Shown here in pieces: positions 43,701 to 53,214 of a stretch of 64,000 bases of DNA. A program made the translations under genes and the position numbers. A model generated the notes under the pieces. The model did no database searches. It had not been told where the DNA came from and was given only the letters and a program-made list of their open reading frames with translations. Each line of letters begins with the position of its first letter. Position 1 is the first letter of the stretch. Source of the stretch: Thermococcus profundus (GTDB lineage Archaea; Methanobacteriota_B; Thermococci; Thermococcales; Thermococcaceae); assembly GCF_002214585.1 (NCBI RefSeq), contig NZ_CP014862.1, positions 1,941,099 to 2,005,098 on the forward strand, given 5' to 3'.

Positions 43701-44212
43701 CTTTTCACCCCCTCTATTTCCAGCAGGAACACTTTTTCATCAAGCCTTGGGGTGTAGTAGCCGATTCCGTCCCTAGCCACTACCCTGTGACATGGAACTA
43801 CTATAGGATACGGGTTCCGCTTCATGGCCCCTCCGACGGCCCGCGGTGACGTGCCGAGGGCTCCGGCAAGGCTACCGTAGGTTATAACATTACCTCTTTT
43901 AACGTTTTTCGTGAGCCATTCGTAAACGCGCCTCTCGAACGGTGTAACGCCCTCGAATGACAGCTCGGGAAGAACCTCTGAGTTATCTATCCGTCCAATG
44001 ACGACGTCGCGGACTAAGCTCGGATAATCAGACGCCTTTTGGGTTAGATCCACCTTCACTCCCCGCCTCTTCAAAAAAGCCGCAACGCGCTCTATGTTCC
44101 TCTCGAACTGCTCCTCATCGAGAGCGAAAGTTATCCCCTGGATTCTCTCCCTCCAAAGGACAGCTATCCAGACGCTCCTTCCAGCGATCTCAAATCTTTC
44201 AACGCTCAGCAT
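43676..44212 (-). CDS. ogt: Methylated-DNA-protein-cysteine methyltransferase
   Basis: Removes O6-alkyl groups from guanine by transferring them to its own cysteine. The active site PCHRVV is in NPYPIVVPCHRVVARDG and the DNA-binding helix in TYGSLAGALGTSPRAVGGAM. The 178-residue length and N-terminus MLSVERFEIAG match Thermococcales enzymes. It overlaps the methyltransferase gene upstream by 14 bases. Confidence 0.97.
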   Translation of the reverse strand: MLSVERFEIAGRSVWIAVLWRERIQGITFALDEEQFERNIERVAAFLKRRGVKVDLTQKASDYPSLVRDVVIGRIDNSEVLPELSFEGVTPFERRVYEWLTKNVKRGNVITYGSLAGALGTSPRAVGGAMKRNPYPIVVPCHRVVARDGIGYYTPRLDEKVFLLEIEGVKRWTNSKLT

Positions 44213-44918
44213 TGTGGCATTCCTCCAGCTTAATCCGTGCCTTCCTCAGAGGCCCCATCAACGTGTGAACCTCCCTTCCGTAGAGGACGGCCCTTCCAAC
44301 GAACCGCCTGAAGACCCTGATGAAGACCTCCCTACGTTCAGCGTCCTTAGGATAGTTGAGGGCCCTAAGAAGCCCCGCCCAGGTTTCAACCAGCTTCTCT
44401 TTCTCCTTCCTGGTGGCGGGTTTTAGCGCCTCAACTGCCGGCTCAGGTTTCCTCTTGAACAGCTCGTATAGGATCACCGCGACGGACTGGGCGAGGTTCA
44501 TGATTGGGTAAGCCTCGCTCGTCGGCACGGTCACCGTGAGATCCATTTTCGCCAGCTCCTCGTTCTTCAGCCCTATGCTCTCCCTGCCGAAGAAGAGGCC
44601 CACCCTTCCGGAGTAGCCTTCGAGGGTTTCCCTCAGCTCCCAGGGCATTATAGGGGCTCTGTCAGGAATGTAGTTCTTCCCGGGCTTTCCGGTGGTTCCG
44701 ACGGCAAGGTCGAAGAGTTCGAGGGCATCCTCGAAGCTATCCAGGATAACGGCGCTATCGAGCACGTCCTTTGCATGGACGGCATAGGCGTAGCTCTCCT
44801 CCGTAAGGTTGGGATTGACGAGGACTAACTGGGAGAATCCAAAGTTCTTCATAGTCCTCGCAACCATGCCAACGTTTGCAGGTCCCTCTGGCTCCACCAG
44901 AACTACCGCGGCGTTCAT
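44199..44918 (-). CDS. TrmH/SpoU-family RNA 2'-O-methyltransferase (TrmJ-like)
   Basis: This 239-residue SPOUT methyltransferase has motif 1 EPEGPANVGMVARTMKNFGF, motif 2 GLFFGRESIGLKNEEL and motif 3 YPIMNLAQSVAVILYELFK. The fold ties a trefoil knot that binds AdoMet. TrmJ-type proteins methylate tRNA position 32, but position here is inferred only from family likeness. ATG 44918 is preferred; a TATA box ATTTAATC about 28 bases upstream suggests a leaderless mRNA, while 25 more residues upstream are not conserved. Confidence 0.93.
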   Translation of the reverse strand: MNAAVVLVEPEGPANVGMVARTMKNFGFSQLVLVNPNLTEESYAYAVHAKDVLDSAVILDSFEDALELFDLAVGTTGKPGKNYIPDRAPIMPWELRETLEGYSGRVGLFFGRESIGLKNEELAKMDLTVTVPTSEAYPIMNLAQSVAVILYELFKRKPEPAVEALKPATRKEKEKLVETWAGLLRALNYPKDAERREVFIRVFRRFVGRAVLYGREVHTLMGPLRKARIKLEECHNAER

Positions 44919-44965
44919 ACGAATAAAATATAAGGGAAGACGATTAAATGGCTTCCGGTGGAAGG

Positions 44966-45502
44966 ATGGGCAAAAGACCCGAACTGATTCCATTCACACT
45001 CGGACTTTTGATAATGGCCTATCTGCTCACATGGATCCCGAGGGACAAGGTGATCTACGTCCTCCCCTACGGCGTTCTTTCCCTTGCCGCGCTCAGGAGA
45101 AGGGGATTCTCTTACGGTGCGGCGTCGCTCTTTGGGGGATCTTTTGTTGAGTGGATCCTGACTGGAAGTTACCTGGCGCTGGTAGGAATGGCGGCGGCTT
45201 TTCTGGCGATGCCAGTGAGGGTGGAAAAACAACCCGTAAAGCTGTGGGAAAGGGCTTTAAATGCGGTTGCCGCGGGAGCAGTTGCCTACGCCTCCATCCT
45301 ATCCCCCAGACTTGATTTTAAGGTTGTGGGGCTCCTGGTCGCCCTGGGGATACTATCAAGCAACAGAGGGATTTCAGGAGGGGGGCTCCTCGTGGCCTCT
45401 GCCGTTTTCATGGCAACAGGCGAAGGGCCCGAGACGTCCAGCTGGGCGGCCCTGGCGCTGATGCTATACTCCCTCCACCACCTTAGAAAGCTCCTGAGGT
45501 GA
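44966..45502 (+). CDS. Multi-pass membrane protein, function unknown
   Basis: The 178-residue protein has six or so hydrophobic segments over its whole length ([47 protein letters not shown] and others). ATG 44966 follows GGTGGAAGG; ATG 44948 would begin upstream of the start of transcription predicted from the TATA box near 44925-44933. It precedes panE by 4 bases. Family not recognised. Confidence 0.72.
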   Translation: MGKRPELIPFTLGLLIMAYLLTWIPRDKVIYVLPYGVLSLAALRRRGFSYGAASLFGGSFVEWILTGSYLALVGMAAAFLAMPVRVEKQPVKLWERALNAVAAGAVAYASILSPRLDFKVVGLLVALGILSSNRGISGGGLLVASAVFMATGEGPETSSWAALALMLYSLHHLRKLLR

Positions 45503-45506
45503 TCGT

Positions 45507-46436
45507 GTGAAGGTCTACGTCCTCGGTGCCGGATCCATAGGCTCTCTCCTGGGGGCACTGCTCACTAGGGGAGGCCATGAGGTAACGTTGATAGGAAGGG
45601 AGGAGCACGTAAAGGCAGTGAAAGAAAAAGGCCTCCTGGTTACCGGGATGGAAGAATTCAGGGTATACCCAAAGGCAACGACCCTGGCCCCCAAGGAACC
45701 CCCGGACCTTCTTCTTCTGACCGTCAAATCTTACTCAACCAAAACCGCACTCGAGTGCGCAAAGCACTGCATAGGACGAGAAACGTGGATAATGAGCCTC
45801 CAGAACGGGCTGGGAAACGAGGAGCTGGCCTTAAAGTACACCGACAGGGTCATCGGGGGGATAACGACCAACGGAGCAATGCTGACGGATTGGGGAAAAG
45901 TTCGGTGGACTGGAAAGGGAATAACCGTAATAGGAAAGTACCCCACGGGGATCGACCCCTTCATAGAGGAGGTTGCTGAGGCCTTCAACCGTGCAGGGAT
46001 AGAGACCCACACCACAGAGAACGCCGTCGGCTGGAAGTGGGCAAAGGCCATAGTGAACTCGGTCATAAACGGGCTAGGGACCGTCCTGGAGGTCAGAAAC
46101 GGCTTCCTGAAGGACAACCCATACCTGGAGGGGATATCAGTTGAAGTAGCCAGGGAGGGGTGTATAACCGCCCAACAGCTTGGGATAGAGTTTGAGGTAC
46201 ATCCACTTGAGCTCCTCTGGGACACCATCGAGAGGACGCGGGAGAACTACAACTCAACCCTCCAGGACATAATGCGGGGAAGGAAAACAGAGATCGACTA
46301 CATAAACGGCAAGATAGTGGAATACGCCCAATTGGTGGGCCTCGAAGCCCCCAGAAACGAGCTCATCTGGGCCCTTGTCAAGGCCAAGGAGGCAAAAATA
46401 GATAAACCCGAAGCAAGAAACACTGACGGGGGATGA
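45507..46436 (+). CDS. panE: 2-dehydropantoate 2-reductase (ketopantoate reductase)
   Basis: Reduces ketopantoate to pantoate with NAD(P)H for coenzyme A synthesis. The Rossmann motif [15 protein letters not shown] is at the N-terminus. The catalytic Lys is in [17 protein letters not shown] and the substrate-binding motif is at [20 protein letters not shown], which holds the conserved Asn/Ser and Asp residues. GTG 45507 follows AGGTGATC. Length 309 is normal for Thermococcales. Confidence 0.95.
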   Translation: MKVYVLGAGSIGSLLGALLTRGGHEVTLIGREEHVKAVKEKGLLVTGMEEFRVYPKATTLAPKEPPDLLLLTVKSYSTKTALECAKHCIGRETWIMSLQNGLGNEELALKYTDRVIGGITTNGAMLTDWGKVRWTGKGITVIGKYPTGIDPFIEEVAEAFNRAGIETHTTENAVGWKWAKAIVNSVINGLGTVLEVRNGFLKDNPYLEGISVEVAREGCITAQQLGIEFEVHPLELLWDTIERTRENYNSTLQDIMRGRKTEIDYINGKIVEYAQLVGLEAPRNELIWALVKAKEAKIDKPEARNTDGG

Positions 46437-46438
46437 AA

Positions 46439-47086
46439 ATGGGGATATTCGGAGGAAAGGAAAACGACGTCTTCAACACCCTGGAGGATCACCTGAACGT
46501 TGTTAGAGAGACCCTAACCGCCTTCCGGGCCCTAGTGGAGAGTTATATAGATGGGAAAGTAAGCGAGGCCGAGAAATTTGAGAACGAGGTCAATGAGCTC
46601 GAGACGAAAGCCGATGGGCTCAGAAGGAGCATAGAGATGATGCTCTACGAGGGGGCTTTTCTGCCCGCAAACAGGGGGGACTACGTAAGGCTGAGCGAGC
46701 TCGTGGATCAGGTCGCGGACGCCGCCGAGAGCGCGGCCCACACTATAATCCTAGCAAGGCCAAAGGTGCCTGCGGAGCTGAGGGAGGAGTTCATGGAGCT
46801 CATCGACGCCGGAATAAAAACCTACGAAATTCTGATGGATGCCGTGAAGGCCCTCAACACTGACGTGGATCAAGCTATGGAACTAGCCAAAGCCGTGGAA
46901 GATGCAGAAGAGGCAGCGGATAAGATTGAGTACGAGCTCAAGAGGAAGGTTTTTGAGAGCGAGGAGATAAGCACTTACGCGAAGCTGATATGGAACCAGA
47001 TCCTCACGAAGATCGGCGACATAGCCGACCGCGCCGAGGATGCATCCGACCAGGTACTGCTCATGTCCGTCAAAAGAAGGGGATGA
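46439..47086 (+). CDS. DUF47 family PhoU-like protein
   Basis: A 215-residue all-helical protein with the PhoU/DUF47 pattern: ETLTAFRALVESYIDGKVSE, then NEVNELETKADGLRR with the metal-binding E-x3-D arrangement, and IGDIADRAEDASDQVLL at the C-terminus. Such proteins are often linked to phosphate permeases (Pit) or cluster with transporters; no Pit gene is adjacent here. ATG 46439 has GGGGGAT upstream; ATG 46433 would overlap the panE stop as ATGA. Confidence 0.9.
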   Translation: MGIFGGKENDVFNTLEDHLNVVRETLTAFRALVESYIDGKVSEAEKFENEVNELETKADGLRRSIEMMLYEGAFLPANRGDYVRLSELVDQVADAAESAAHTIILARPKVPAELREEFMELIDAGIKTYEILMDAVKALNTDVDQAMELAKAVEDAEEAADKIEYELKRKVFESEEISTYAKLIWNQILTKIGDIADRAEDASDQVLLMSVKRRG

Positions 47087-47097
47087 GGTGGTAGAAG

Positions 47098-48012
47098 ATG
47101 AAGGTTCTTGTTGCGGCGCCGCTGCACGAAAAGGCGATAGAGGTTCTGAAAGAAGCAGGTCTTGAGATCGTTTATGAGGAGTACCCCGATGAAGAGAGGC
47201 TCGTTCAGCTCGTCGGGGACGTAGATGCCATAATAGTCAGGAGCAAGCCCAAGGTGACCAGAAAGGTCATCGAAGCCGCTCCGAAGCTCAAGGTCATCGG
47301 GAGGGCCGGCGTCGGGCTGGACAACATAGACCTCGACGCCGCCAAGGAGAGGGGCATCAAAGTAGTCAACAGCCCCGGCGCTTCGAGCAGGAGTGTCGCC
47401 GAGCTCGCGATAGCGCTGACCTTCAACGTGGCAAGGAAGATCGCCTTCGCCGACAGGAAGATGAGGGAAGGCGTCTGGGCCAAGAAGCAGGCTATGGGAA
47501 TCGAGCTCGAGGGCAAGACGATCGGAATCGTCGGCTTCGGAAGAATAGGATACCAGGTGGCAAAGATCGCAAACGCCCTTGGTATGAAAGTCCTCCTCTA
47601 CGACCCCTACCCGAACGAGGAGAGGGCGAAGGAAGTTGGAGGGAGGTTCGCCGACCTCGAGACGCTCCTGAAGGAGAGCGACGTCGTTACGCTCCACGTC
47701 CCGCTCATCGATGCGACCTACCACCTAATCAATGAGGAGAGGCTCAAGCTCATGAAGCCCACCGCGATACTCATCAACGCGGCAAGGGGTGCAGTCGTTG
47801 ACACCAACGCCCTCGTAAAGGCCCTCCAGGAGGGCTGGATCGCAGGCGCCGGCCTCGACGTCTACGAGGAGGAGCCGCTCCCTGCAGACCACCCGCTAAC
47901 CAAGCTCGACAACGTCGTTCTAACTCCACACATAGGGGCCTCAACGGTTGAGGCCCAGATGAGGGCCGGCGTCCAGGTTGCCGAGCAGATAGTAGAGATT
48001 CTCAAGGGCTGA
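47098..48012 (+). CDS. serA: D-3-phosphoglycerate dehydrogenase
   Basis: Oxidises 3-phosphoglycerate to phosphohydroxypyruvate, the first step of serine synthesis. The 304-residue short form lacks the C-terminal ACT domain. NAD motif GIVGFGRIGYQVAKIANALG, catalytic Arg/Glu region VINAARGAVVD-like LINAARGAVVDTNAL, and catalytic His in TPHIGAST are present. GAGGTGGTAG lies upstream. The related family of glyoxylate/hydroxypyruvate reductases is an alternative, but SerA fits best. Confidence 0.93.
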   Translation: MKVLVAAPLHEKAIEVLKEAGLEIVYEEYPDEERLVQLVGDVDAIIVRSKPKVTRKVIEAAPKLKVIGRAGVGLDNIDLDAAKERGIKVVNSPGASSRSVAELAIALTFNVARKIAFADRKMREGVWAKKQAMGIELEGKTIGIVGFGRIGYQVAKIANALGMKVLLYDPYPNEERAKEVGGRFADLETLLKESDVVTLHVPLIDATYHLINEERLKLMKPTAILINAARGAVVDTNALVKALQEGWIAGAGLDVYEEEPLPADHPLTKLDNVVLTPHIGASTVEAQMRAGVQVAEQIVEILKG

Positions 48013-48058
48013 TCCCCTCTTTTTCAATTTATCAGTATAGTGAGGAACTTTTAATGGA

Positions 48059-48112
48059 AAGTTTATATAATGGTGAAGATCGTTGCGCTTCTAATGGCAA
48101 ACTATTTTAAAT
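48059..48112 (+). promoter_or_regulatory. Two candidate TATA boxes before the fumarase genes
   Basis: AAGTTTATATAATGG (about 48059-48072) and CTATTTTAAATCC (about 48101-48113) both precede the TTG start at 48144. The second is correctly placed for a short leader; the first would give a leader of about 50 bases or a regulated start. Confidence 0.45.
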
Positions 48113-48143
48113 CCATCATGAATTTTTAACAGGTGAGTGTCCA

Positions 48144-49004
48144 TTGGAAGCCCTCGTTCATCCCATCGTTGAGGCCATCAAACTCGCGGTTACGAGGATT
48201 CCGGACGATACCGTTTCCGCCCTGAGGCGGGCCTACGAAAGCGAGGAGAGCAAAGTAGCGAGGTTCAACCTCGGCAACATCCTCATGGCAATCGAGATCG
48301 GGAGGGACCGCTCGATACCGGTCTGCCAGGACACTGGAACCATGACCTTCTTCGTGAGGGCCGGCGTTGAAAGCCCCCACCTCGGAAAAATCGAGGCCGC
48401 CGTTCTGGAGGCAGTGAAGAAGGCCACCATAGAAGTGCCGCTCAGACCTAACTCGGTGGACGTTCTAACTGGCAGAAACTCCGGCGACAACACGGGAAAG
48501 GAGGTTCCCATAATCCACTGGGAGCTGACTAGAGGGGACGAGGTCGAGGTGGCGGTCTTCCCCAAGGGAGGGGGAAGCGAGAACTGCTCCGCTTTAGCTA
48601 TGCTGACTCCAGCCGAAGGCTGGGAGGGCGTGAAGCGCTTCGTCCTTGAGAGGGTTATGGAGTGCGGCGGGAAGCCCTGCCCGCCGGTTGTCCTGGGTGT
48701 TGGCGTCGGCGGAAGCGCCGACCACTCGCTCAAGCTGGCCAAAAAGGCCCTGCTGAGAAGGATCGGCGAGAGGAACTCAGATGACAGAATAGCCGAGCTG
48801 GAGGAGGAGCTGCTCGAAGAGGTCAACTCCCTCGGAATAGGCCCCATGGGCATGGGCGGAAAGACGACAGCGCTCGACGTTAAAATCGAGGTCGCCCACA
48901 GGCATCCGGCGAGCTTTCCAGTAGGTCTGGCTGTCCAGTGCTGGGCCAACAGGAGGGCGTTCATCAGGATAAAAGCCGACGGGAGGGTCGAGCTTTGGCA
49001 GTGA
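48144..49004 (+). CDS. fumA: Fumarate hydratase, alpha (N-terminal) subunit
   Basis: Class I iron-sulfur fumarase subunit that with FumB converts fumarate to malate. The cluster cysteines are at VCQDTG (near residue 61), [10 protein letters not shown] and [17 protein letters not shown] 48144 is the start because AGGTGAG lies 6 bases upstream and no ATG is available. The reading of 286 residues ends at a stop overlapped by fumB (GTGA). Confidence 0.95.
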   Translation: MEALVHPIVEAIKLAVTRIPDDTVSALRRAYESEESKVARFNLGNILMAIEIGRDRSIPVCQDTGTMTFFVRAGVESPHLGKIEAAVLEAVKKATIEVPLRPNSVDVLTGRNSGDNTGKEVPIIHWELTRGDEVEVAVFPKGGGSENCSALAMLTPAEGWEGVKRFVLERVMECGGKPCPPVVLGVGVGGSADHSLKLAKKALLRRIGERNSDDRIAELEEELLEEVNSLGIGPMGMGGKTTALDVKIEVAHRHPASFPVGLAVQCWANRRAFIRIKADGRVELWQ

Positions 49005-49516
49005 AGCTGAAGACACCGCTGAGGGTGGAAGACGTCTTAAACCTCAGGGCCGGTGAGGTCGTTTACCTCTCCGGGCCCATCTACACGGCCAGGGACTCCG
49101 CCCACAGGAAGATTCTCCGACTGGCAGAAAAGGGGGAGCTCCCGTTTAACATTGAGGGGGCCGTCATCTACCACTGCGGGCCGGTCGTCAGGAGAAAGGA
49201 TGAAGACTGGGGGATAGTTTCAGCAGGCCCGACCACGAGTGCGAGGATGAACCCCTACCTCGATGATATCTTGTCCCTGGGTGTTAGAGGGATAATCGGA
49301 AAGGGCGGCATGGAGGTTGAACCTTTCAAAGGCCGCGCCGTTTACCTGGCCTTCACCGGAGGGGCGGGCTCTCTGGCCGCGGAGAGCGTAAAGAGGGTGG
49401 TCGATGTCTACTGGCTCGAGGAACTCGGAATTCCTGAGGCGGTATGGGTTCTCGAGGTGGAGGACTTCCCGCTGCTTGTGGCCATAGACTCTAGGGGGAA
49501 CTCCCTCTACCGCTAA
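49001..49516 (+). CDS. fumB: Fumarate hydratase, beta (C-terminal) subunit
   Basis: The 171-residue second subunit has the motifs [35 protein letters not shown] and GKGGM. GTG 49001 is proposed because it overlaps the alpha stop; TTG 48995, with GGAGG 8 bases upstream, is equally possible. Its 3' end overlaps the convergent malic enzyme gene by 26 bases. Confidence 0.93.
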   Translation: MKLKTPLRVEDVLNLRAGEVVYLSGPIYTARDSAHRKILRLAEKGELPFNIEGAVIYHCGPVVRRKDEDWGIVSAGPTTSARMNPYLDDILSLGVRGIIGKGGMEVEPFKGRAVYLAFTGGAGSLAAESVKRVVDVYWLEELGIPEAVWVLEVEDFPLLVAIDSRGNSLYR

Positions 49517-50795
49517 AGGCCTTTCTTTTCTCGTTCAATGGCTCGATGAACGCTGAATAGAACTCCCTCCACCTTCTCAGATTCTCTTCCACTTCCTTCC
49601 CCTTGACCTTCCTCCTGGCTACTCCCTCCCTCATGGCCTCCTCCGCAACGGCCCTAGCCACCTTCGGGTGAACCTCCGGGTGGAACGGGGAAGGCACTAT
49701 CTCCTCCTCGCTCGGCTCCACCAAGGAAGCCATCGCCTTTGAAGCCGCGATTATCATCCCGTCGGTTATCGTTCTGGCCCTAACGTCGAGCGCCCCCCTG
49801 AATATAGCTGGAAAGCCGAGGAGGTTGTTCACCTGGTTGGGGTAGTCGCTTCTTCCGGTGGCGACTATCCTCGCCCCGGCCTTTTTGGCCTCCTCTGGTA
49901 GTATCTCGGGGGTTGGGTTAGCCAGGGGGAAGACCACGGCATCGTCGGCCATCCCCTCCACCCACTCGGGCTTTATGACCCCCGGTCCCGGCCTGGTGAA
50001 TGATATGAGGACGTCGGCATCTTTCAACGCTTCCTCGGGGCCGCCGCTGAGCCCCTCCCCGTTGGTCTTCTCCAAGAGGTAACCCCTGTAGGGGAAGAGC
50101 TCCTCGAGGGGCAGGTCAGGCGTCAAAATCCTTGGCTTTCCCTCAACCAGCTCGACGACGCGGACGTTTTCAGGCCTTACTCCAGCCTTCGTGATGAGCC
50201 TTAACACCGCGAACCCGGCGGCCCCCGCTCCGAAGAGGGCAACCGTTACCTCGCCGAGCCTCTTGCCAACGAACTTCAGGGCGTTCATCAGGGCCGCCAG
50301 AACGACGCTGGCCGTTCCCTGCTGGTCGTCGTGGAAAACCGGAATGTCAAGCTCCTTCCTCAGCCTCTCCAGGATGTAGAAGCACTTGGGGGAGGCTATG
50401 TCCTCGAGGTTTATCCCGCCGAAGGAGGGGGAGACCGCCTTTACGGCCTCAATGAACTTATCATGGTCTTTCTCCGCCAGGACTAGGGGAAAGGCATCGA
50501 CGCCGCCGAAGGCCTTGAAAAGGAGAGCTTTTCCCTCCATCACGGGGAGGGCCCCGAGGGGTCCGATGTCGCCAAGACCGAGGACTCTCGTCCCGTCGCT
50601 GACGACCGCCACGGTGTTGCCTCTGTTGGTGTAGTCAAAGACTTCATTCGGGTTCTCAGCTATTCTCCGGGAGACCTCGGCGACGCCTGGAGTGTAGGCG
50701 AGTGATAGCGTTTCATCCGTGAGCGGGATCTTGGGGATGACTTCAATCTTCCCGTTGCCGGGGAAGTTGTTCCTGTGAAGGTCGAGCGGCTTCAT
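49491..50795 (-). CDS. NAD(P)-dependent malic enzyme
   Basis: Decarboxylates malate to pyruvate. The 434-residue protein has the conserved [17 protein letters not shown], the metal and substrate segment [21 protein letters not shown] and the Rossmann motif [12 protein letters not shown]. It is the short prokaryotic type without a phosphotransacetylase extension. Start ATG follows GGTGATGTC. It lies beside fumarase and so sits at a malate branch point of C4 metabolism. Confidence 0.95.
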   Translation of the reverse strand: MKPLDLHRNNFPGNGKIEVIPKIPLTDETLSLAYTPGVAEVSRRIAENPNEVFDYTNRGNTVAVVSDGTRVLGLGDIGPLGALPVMEGKALLFKAFGGVDAFPLVLAEKDHDKFIEAVKAVSPSFGGINLEDIASPKCFYILERLRKELDIPVFHDDQQGTASVVLAALMNALKFVGKRLGEVTVALFGAGAAGFAVLRLITKAGVRPENVRVVELVEGKPRILTPDLPLEELFPYRGYLLEKTNGEGLSGGPEEALKDADVLISFTRPGPGVIKPEWVEGMADDAVVFPLANPTPEILPEEAKKAGARIVATGRSDYPNQVNNLLGFPAIFRGALDVRARTITDGMIIAASKAMASLVEPSEEEIVPSPFHPEVHPKVARAVAEEAMREGVARRKVKGKEVEENLRRWREFYSAFIEPLNEKRKAFSGRGSSP

Positions 50796-50840
50796 GACAT
50801 CACCGGAGTGACTTGACTGGTATGAGTTAAAAGCTCTCCG

Positions 50841-50853
50841 TTTCCAGTGGAAA
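50841..50853. promoter_or_regulatory. Near-palindrome TTTCCAGTGGAAA between malic enzyme and phosphoesterase genes
   Basis: Six-base arms TTTCCA and TGGAAA flank one central base in the divergent intergenic region. It lies upstream of the malic enzyme promoter and is a possible operator; the motif is short and could be chance. Confidence 0.25.
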
Positions 50854-50930
50854 ATAAACTCAAATTTGTTCAGAGAGGCACATGCAAAAGTACTTTAAGC
50901 TGGGGCGGTACTCCAGGAAAGGTGAAGTCC

Positions 50931-52550
50931 ATGAAAAGGGTGCTCCTTTCGATCCTGCTCGCCTTTATTGTTGCAACCGCGGGATGTATGGGCTCTCAAA
51001 GCGAATCATCCAAAAGCCCAACCACCTCCAGCCCCCAAACCGGAGGAATAGACTTCAACGCATACGGAAAGGGCCAGGTGCTCGAAAAGTGGGCCGAGCT
51101 GGCGGATACTTCAAAGGTGTACGTGAGCAGTGGATACGAAGACCTAGCAAAACACTACTTCCCAAATGCGCAGATCCTTCCGGTTAGCGAGTACAAGGGG
51201 GGAGTGGCGGTACTCTCACCCCAGGACGCCCGCCCGCTCATGAGGGGCCGGCCGATAGTCATGACGGTAAGGGACTACTTCGGGTACATCGTTTACACCT
51301 CAAGCGTCAAGTTCGTGGGCCCGGATAAGGGAGTATTCGCCGTGTTCAACAGCGATGGGAAGTCGTACTTCGTCTTCACTGGAACCAGCAAGGCCGGTGC
51401 AGGGGCGGCCATCGAATACGCAATGAAGCTGAAGGAAGGAAAGGAGAAACCCGAAAACGTCTTCAGAGACCGCGAGTTCGAAGGGGTTGTCCTGAAGGTG
51501 ATAGGGGACAACGACTGGGACGGAATTCAGGAGGAAGGCGAGAGCTGGTACCTCACAACCCTCAAGTTCACAGAGCCCTTCATCTACTACTGGCGCGTCG
51601 TCGATGGGGAGAACGTCACCGTTAAGGGCGGCTTCATAAGGCTCGTCAACGGCTCTACCATTTACATCCACGCCCTCGGCTTCAACGTCAGTGTGGAGGT
51701 CAAGAACTCAACCGGGGCAAAACTCACGTACGTCATTGAGAACACCAACCCAGAGGTGCTCCAGCTCCCAGAAGGGGCCGAAAAGGGGGACACGTGGGTT
51801 AAGTTCACAACTTCCAACGCATCCTTCAGGGTGGAGGCAAAGCCCATTGAAAACTACAGGATACTCGCATTCGGCGACCACAGGCCGGGCGGGGGAACGA
51901 AGCCTCCAGCGGTGTTCCTCAAGATAAGGGATAGGATGAACTCCGACGAGGGAATTTTCATCATCGACGGCGGCGACCTCGTCTACACCGGGGAGCTGGA
52001 CGAGTGGGTCGACCTCATGAAGGAGTGGAAGTGGAACAGGCCGATATTCGTGGCACCAGGAAACCACGAGTACAACGGTGAGGGGATAAACATCTTCCAC
52101 ATGCTCTTTGGACCGGACAACTACGCCTTCTCCCTCGGAAATTACCGCTACATAATCCTCAACGACGTGGAGGAGAACTACGGCCTCAGCGAGAAGACCT
52201 TCCAGTGGCTTGAGGATCAGATGAAGCTCGCCGTCTCGAAAGGGCAGAGGCCGGTTGTAATACTCCACGCCCCGCCGATAGACCCGAGGCCGAACGGACA
52301 CCACGCGATGAACCCCAAGGACGGTCAGAAACTCCTCAGCTTGATGAAGGAATACAACGCCTTTGGGATCTTCAGCCACATCCACATCTACTGGTACGGC
52401 GAAGAGGACGGGGTTCAGATGCTCATAACCGGCGGAGGAGGGGCTCCCCTCTACGCGTCGGAGGATCAGGGGGGCTTCTACCACTACGTAAGGCTCGACA
52501 TGGGGGCCAACGGGACGATAAGCGTAGAACCCGTCAAGGTGGAACCGTGA
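50931..52550 (+). CDS. Secreted calcineurin-like metallophosphoesterase lipoprotein
   Basis: The N-terminus is a lipoprotein signal: LLAFIVATAGCMGS with a likely lipid-modified Cys near residue 19. A Ser/Thr stretch follows, then an uncharacterised domain (about 40-290). The metallophosphoesterase domain (about 300-539) has the metal motifs FGDHRPGG, DGGDLVY, APGNHEY, VVILHAPPID and SHIHIYW. ATG 50931 follows AGGTGAAGTCC and starts the signal peptide; the upstream sequence is not conserved. It probably hydrolyses phosphate esters or phosphorylated surface compounds at the outer face. Confidence 0.93.
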   Translation: MKRVLLSILLAFIVATAGCMGSQSESSKSPTTSSPQTGGIDFNAYGKGQVLEKWAELADTSKVYVSSGYEDLAKHYFPNAQILPVSEYKGGVAVLSPQDARPLMRGRPIVMTVRDYFGYIVYTSSVKFVGPDKGVFAVFNSDGKSYFVFTGTSKAGAGAAIEYAMKLKEGKEKPENVFRDREFEGVVLKVIGDNDWDGIQEEGESWYLTTLKFTEPFIYYWRVVDGENVTVKGGFIRLVNGSTIYIHALGFNVSVEVKNSTGAKLTYVIENTNPEVLQLPEGAEKGDTWVKFTTSNASFRVEAKPIENYRILAFGDHRPGGGTKPPAVFLKIRDRMNSDEGIFIIDGGDLVYTGELDEWVDLMKEWKWNRPIFVAPGNHEYNGEGINIFHMLFGPDNYAFSLGNYRYIILNDVEENYGLSEKTFQWLEDQMKLAVSKGQRPVVILHAPPIDPRPNGHHAMNPKDGQKLLSLMKEYNAFGIFSHIHIYWYGEEDGVQMLITGGGGAPLYASEDQGGFYHYVRLDMGANGTISVEPVKVEP

Positions 52551-52634
52551 AAACCCCCTTGGCTTTTTGTTTTTAACCCCTGTGCCCATACCAAAACTTT
52601 TTAAAGCTCGGGCGGGTTCACTAATACCGGGTGC

Positions 52635-52712
52635 GGGCCGGTAGCTCAGCCTGGTATGAGCGCCGCCCTCGCAAGGCGGAGGCCGCGGGTTCAAATCCCG
52701 CCCGGTCCACCA
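52635..52712 (+). tRNA. tRNA-Ala (CGC)
   Basis: Acceptor GGGCCGG pairs with CCGGTCC and includes the G3-U70 pair that marks tRNA-Ala. The anticodon stem CCGCC/GGCGG closes the loop CTCGCAA (anticodon CGC). CCA is encoded at 52710-52712. A TATA box ACTTTTTAAAGC lies about 38 bases upstream. Confidence 0.96.
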
Positions 52713-53111
52713 CAACAGCCCTTTCTTACGAAAGCACTGACAGAAAGTTGGTATGCTTTTGAAAATGCCTTTTCTTCGGGGGTTACTTGTAAATTTGTCA
52801 TTCTTTGCGATTTCCTCACAATATAGTGCCCGAAAGGCACTAAAAAGAAAGTTAAAATCACAATTAATGAGAAAGTTTGAGATTAAACCCGCGCGAGCTT
52901 GCCTTCTGAGCGAGCATACATTCACCAAGGAGCAAATTCAAAAGAAGGGCACACTTTTGGTCAAGCTTTTTCCAAAAGTTTGATTAAGGTCATGGTTTCT
53001 TCTAGAATCGCTATCCTATGCGGAGTTTCACAACACACAATCCAAAATGTATGAATTTCACCTAACATTGCCCATTAACAAGCTTCAAAACAAGAGGACA
53101 ATGGACGAAAG
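52713..53111. other. AT-rich gene-poor tract after tRNA-Ala
   Basis: No supported gene. The first bases (AACAGCCCTTTCT..ACG..) resemble those after tRNA-His. Bases 52953-52970 match 15477-15494 exactly, and ACTTTTGG/CCAAAAGT at 52953-52979 form an 8-bp inverted repeat. Stop codons and composition argue against coding; likely repeat-derived. Confidence 0.5.
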
Positions 53112-53169
53112 CCGCTCAGTGGTGACCGCTCTCATCACCCCTCAGGAGGGCTTGGGCCTCATCATCGCT
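53112..53169 (-). ncRNA. Predicted C/D box sRNA (2'-O-methylation guide)
   Basis: On the minus strand all four boxes are canonical: C box ATGATGA (53165-53159), 13-base guide, D' CTGA, 3-base spacer, C' GTGATGA, 12-base guide GAGCGGTCACCA, D box CTGA (53119-53116). The spacing is that of archaeal C/D guides, which use L7Ae, Nop5 and fibrillarin to methylate rRNA or tRNA. A TATA-like GTTAAAAAC lies about 25 bases upstream. Targets were not identified. Confidence 0.8.
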
Positions 53170-53189
53170 GGACTTAAAAGCACCCGGGA

Positions 53190-53200
53190 GTTTTTAACCC
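53190..53200. promoter_or_regulatory. Promoter element shared by lplA and the C/D sRNA
   Basis: GTTTTTAACCC is near-symmetrical and lies about 25 bases before both the lplA ATG (plus) and the sRNA 5' end (minus), so it may act as a bidirectional TATA box. Confidence 0.45.
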
Positions 53201-53214
53201 TGGTGGTCAAGGTG

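Noticed and set aside
53047..53214. N-terminal extension of lplA by 56 residues
   Set aside because: The extension lacks family similarity, crosses the predicted antisense sRNA and lies upstream of the likely promoter.
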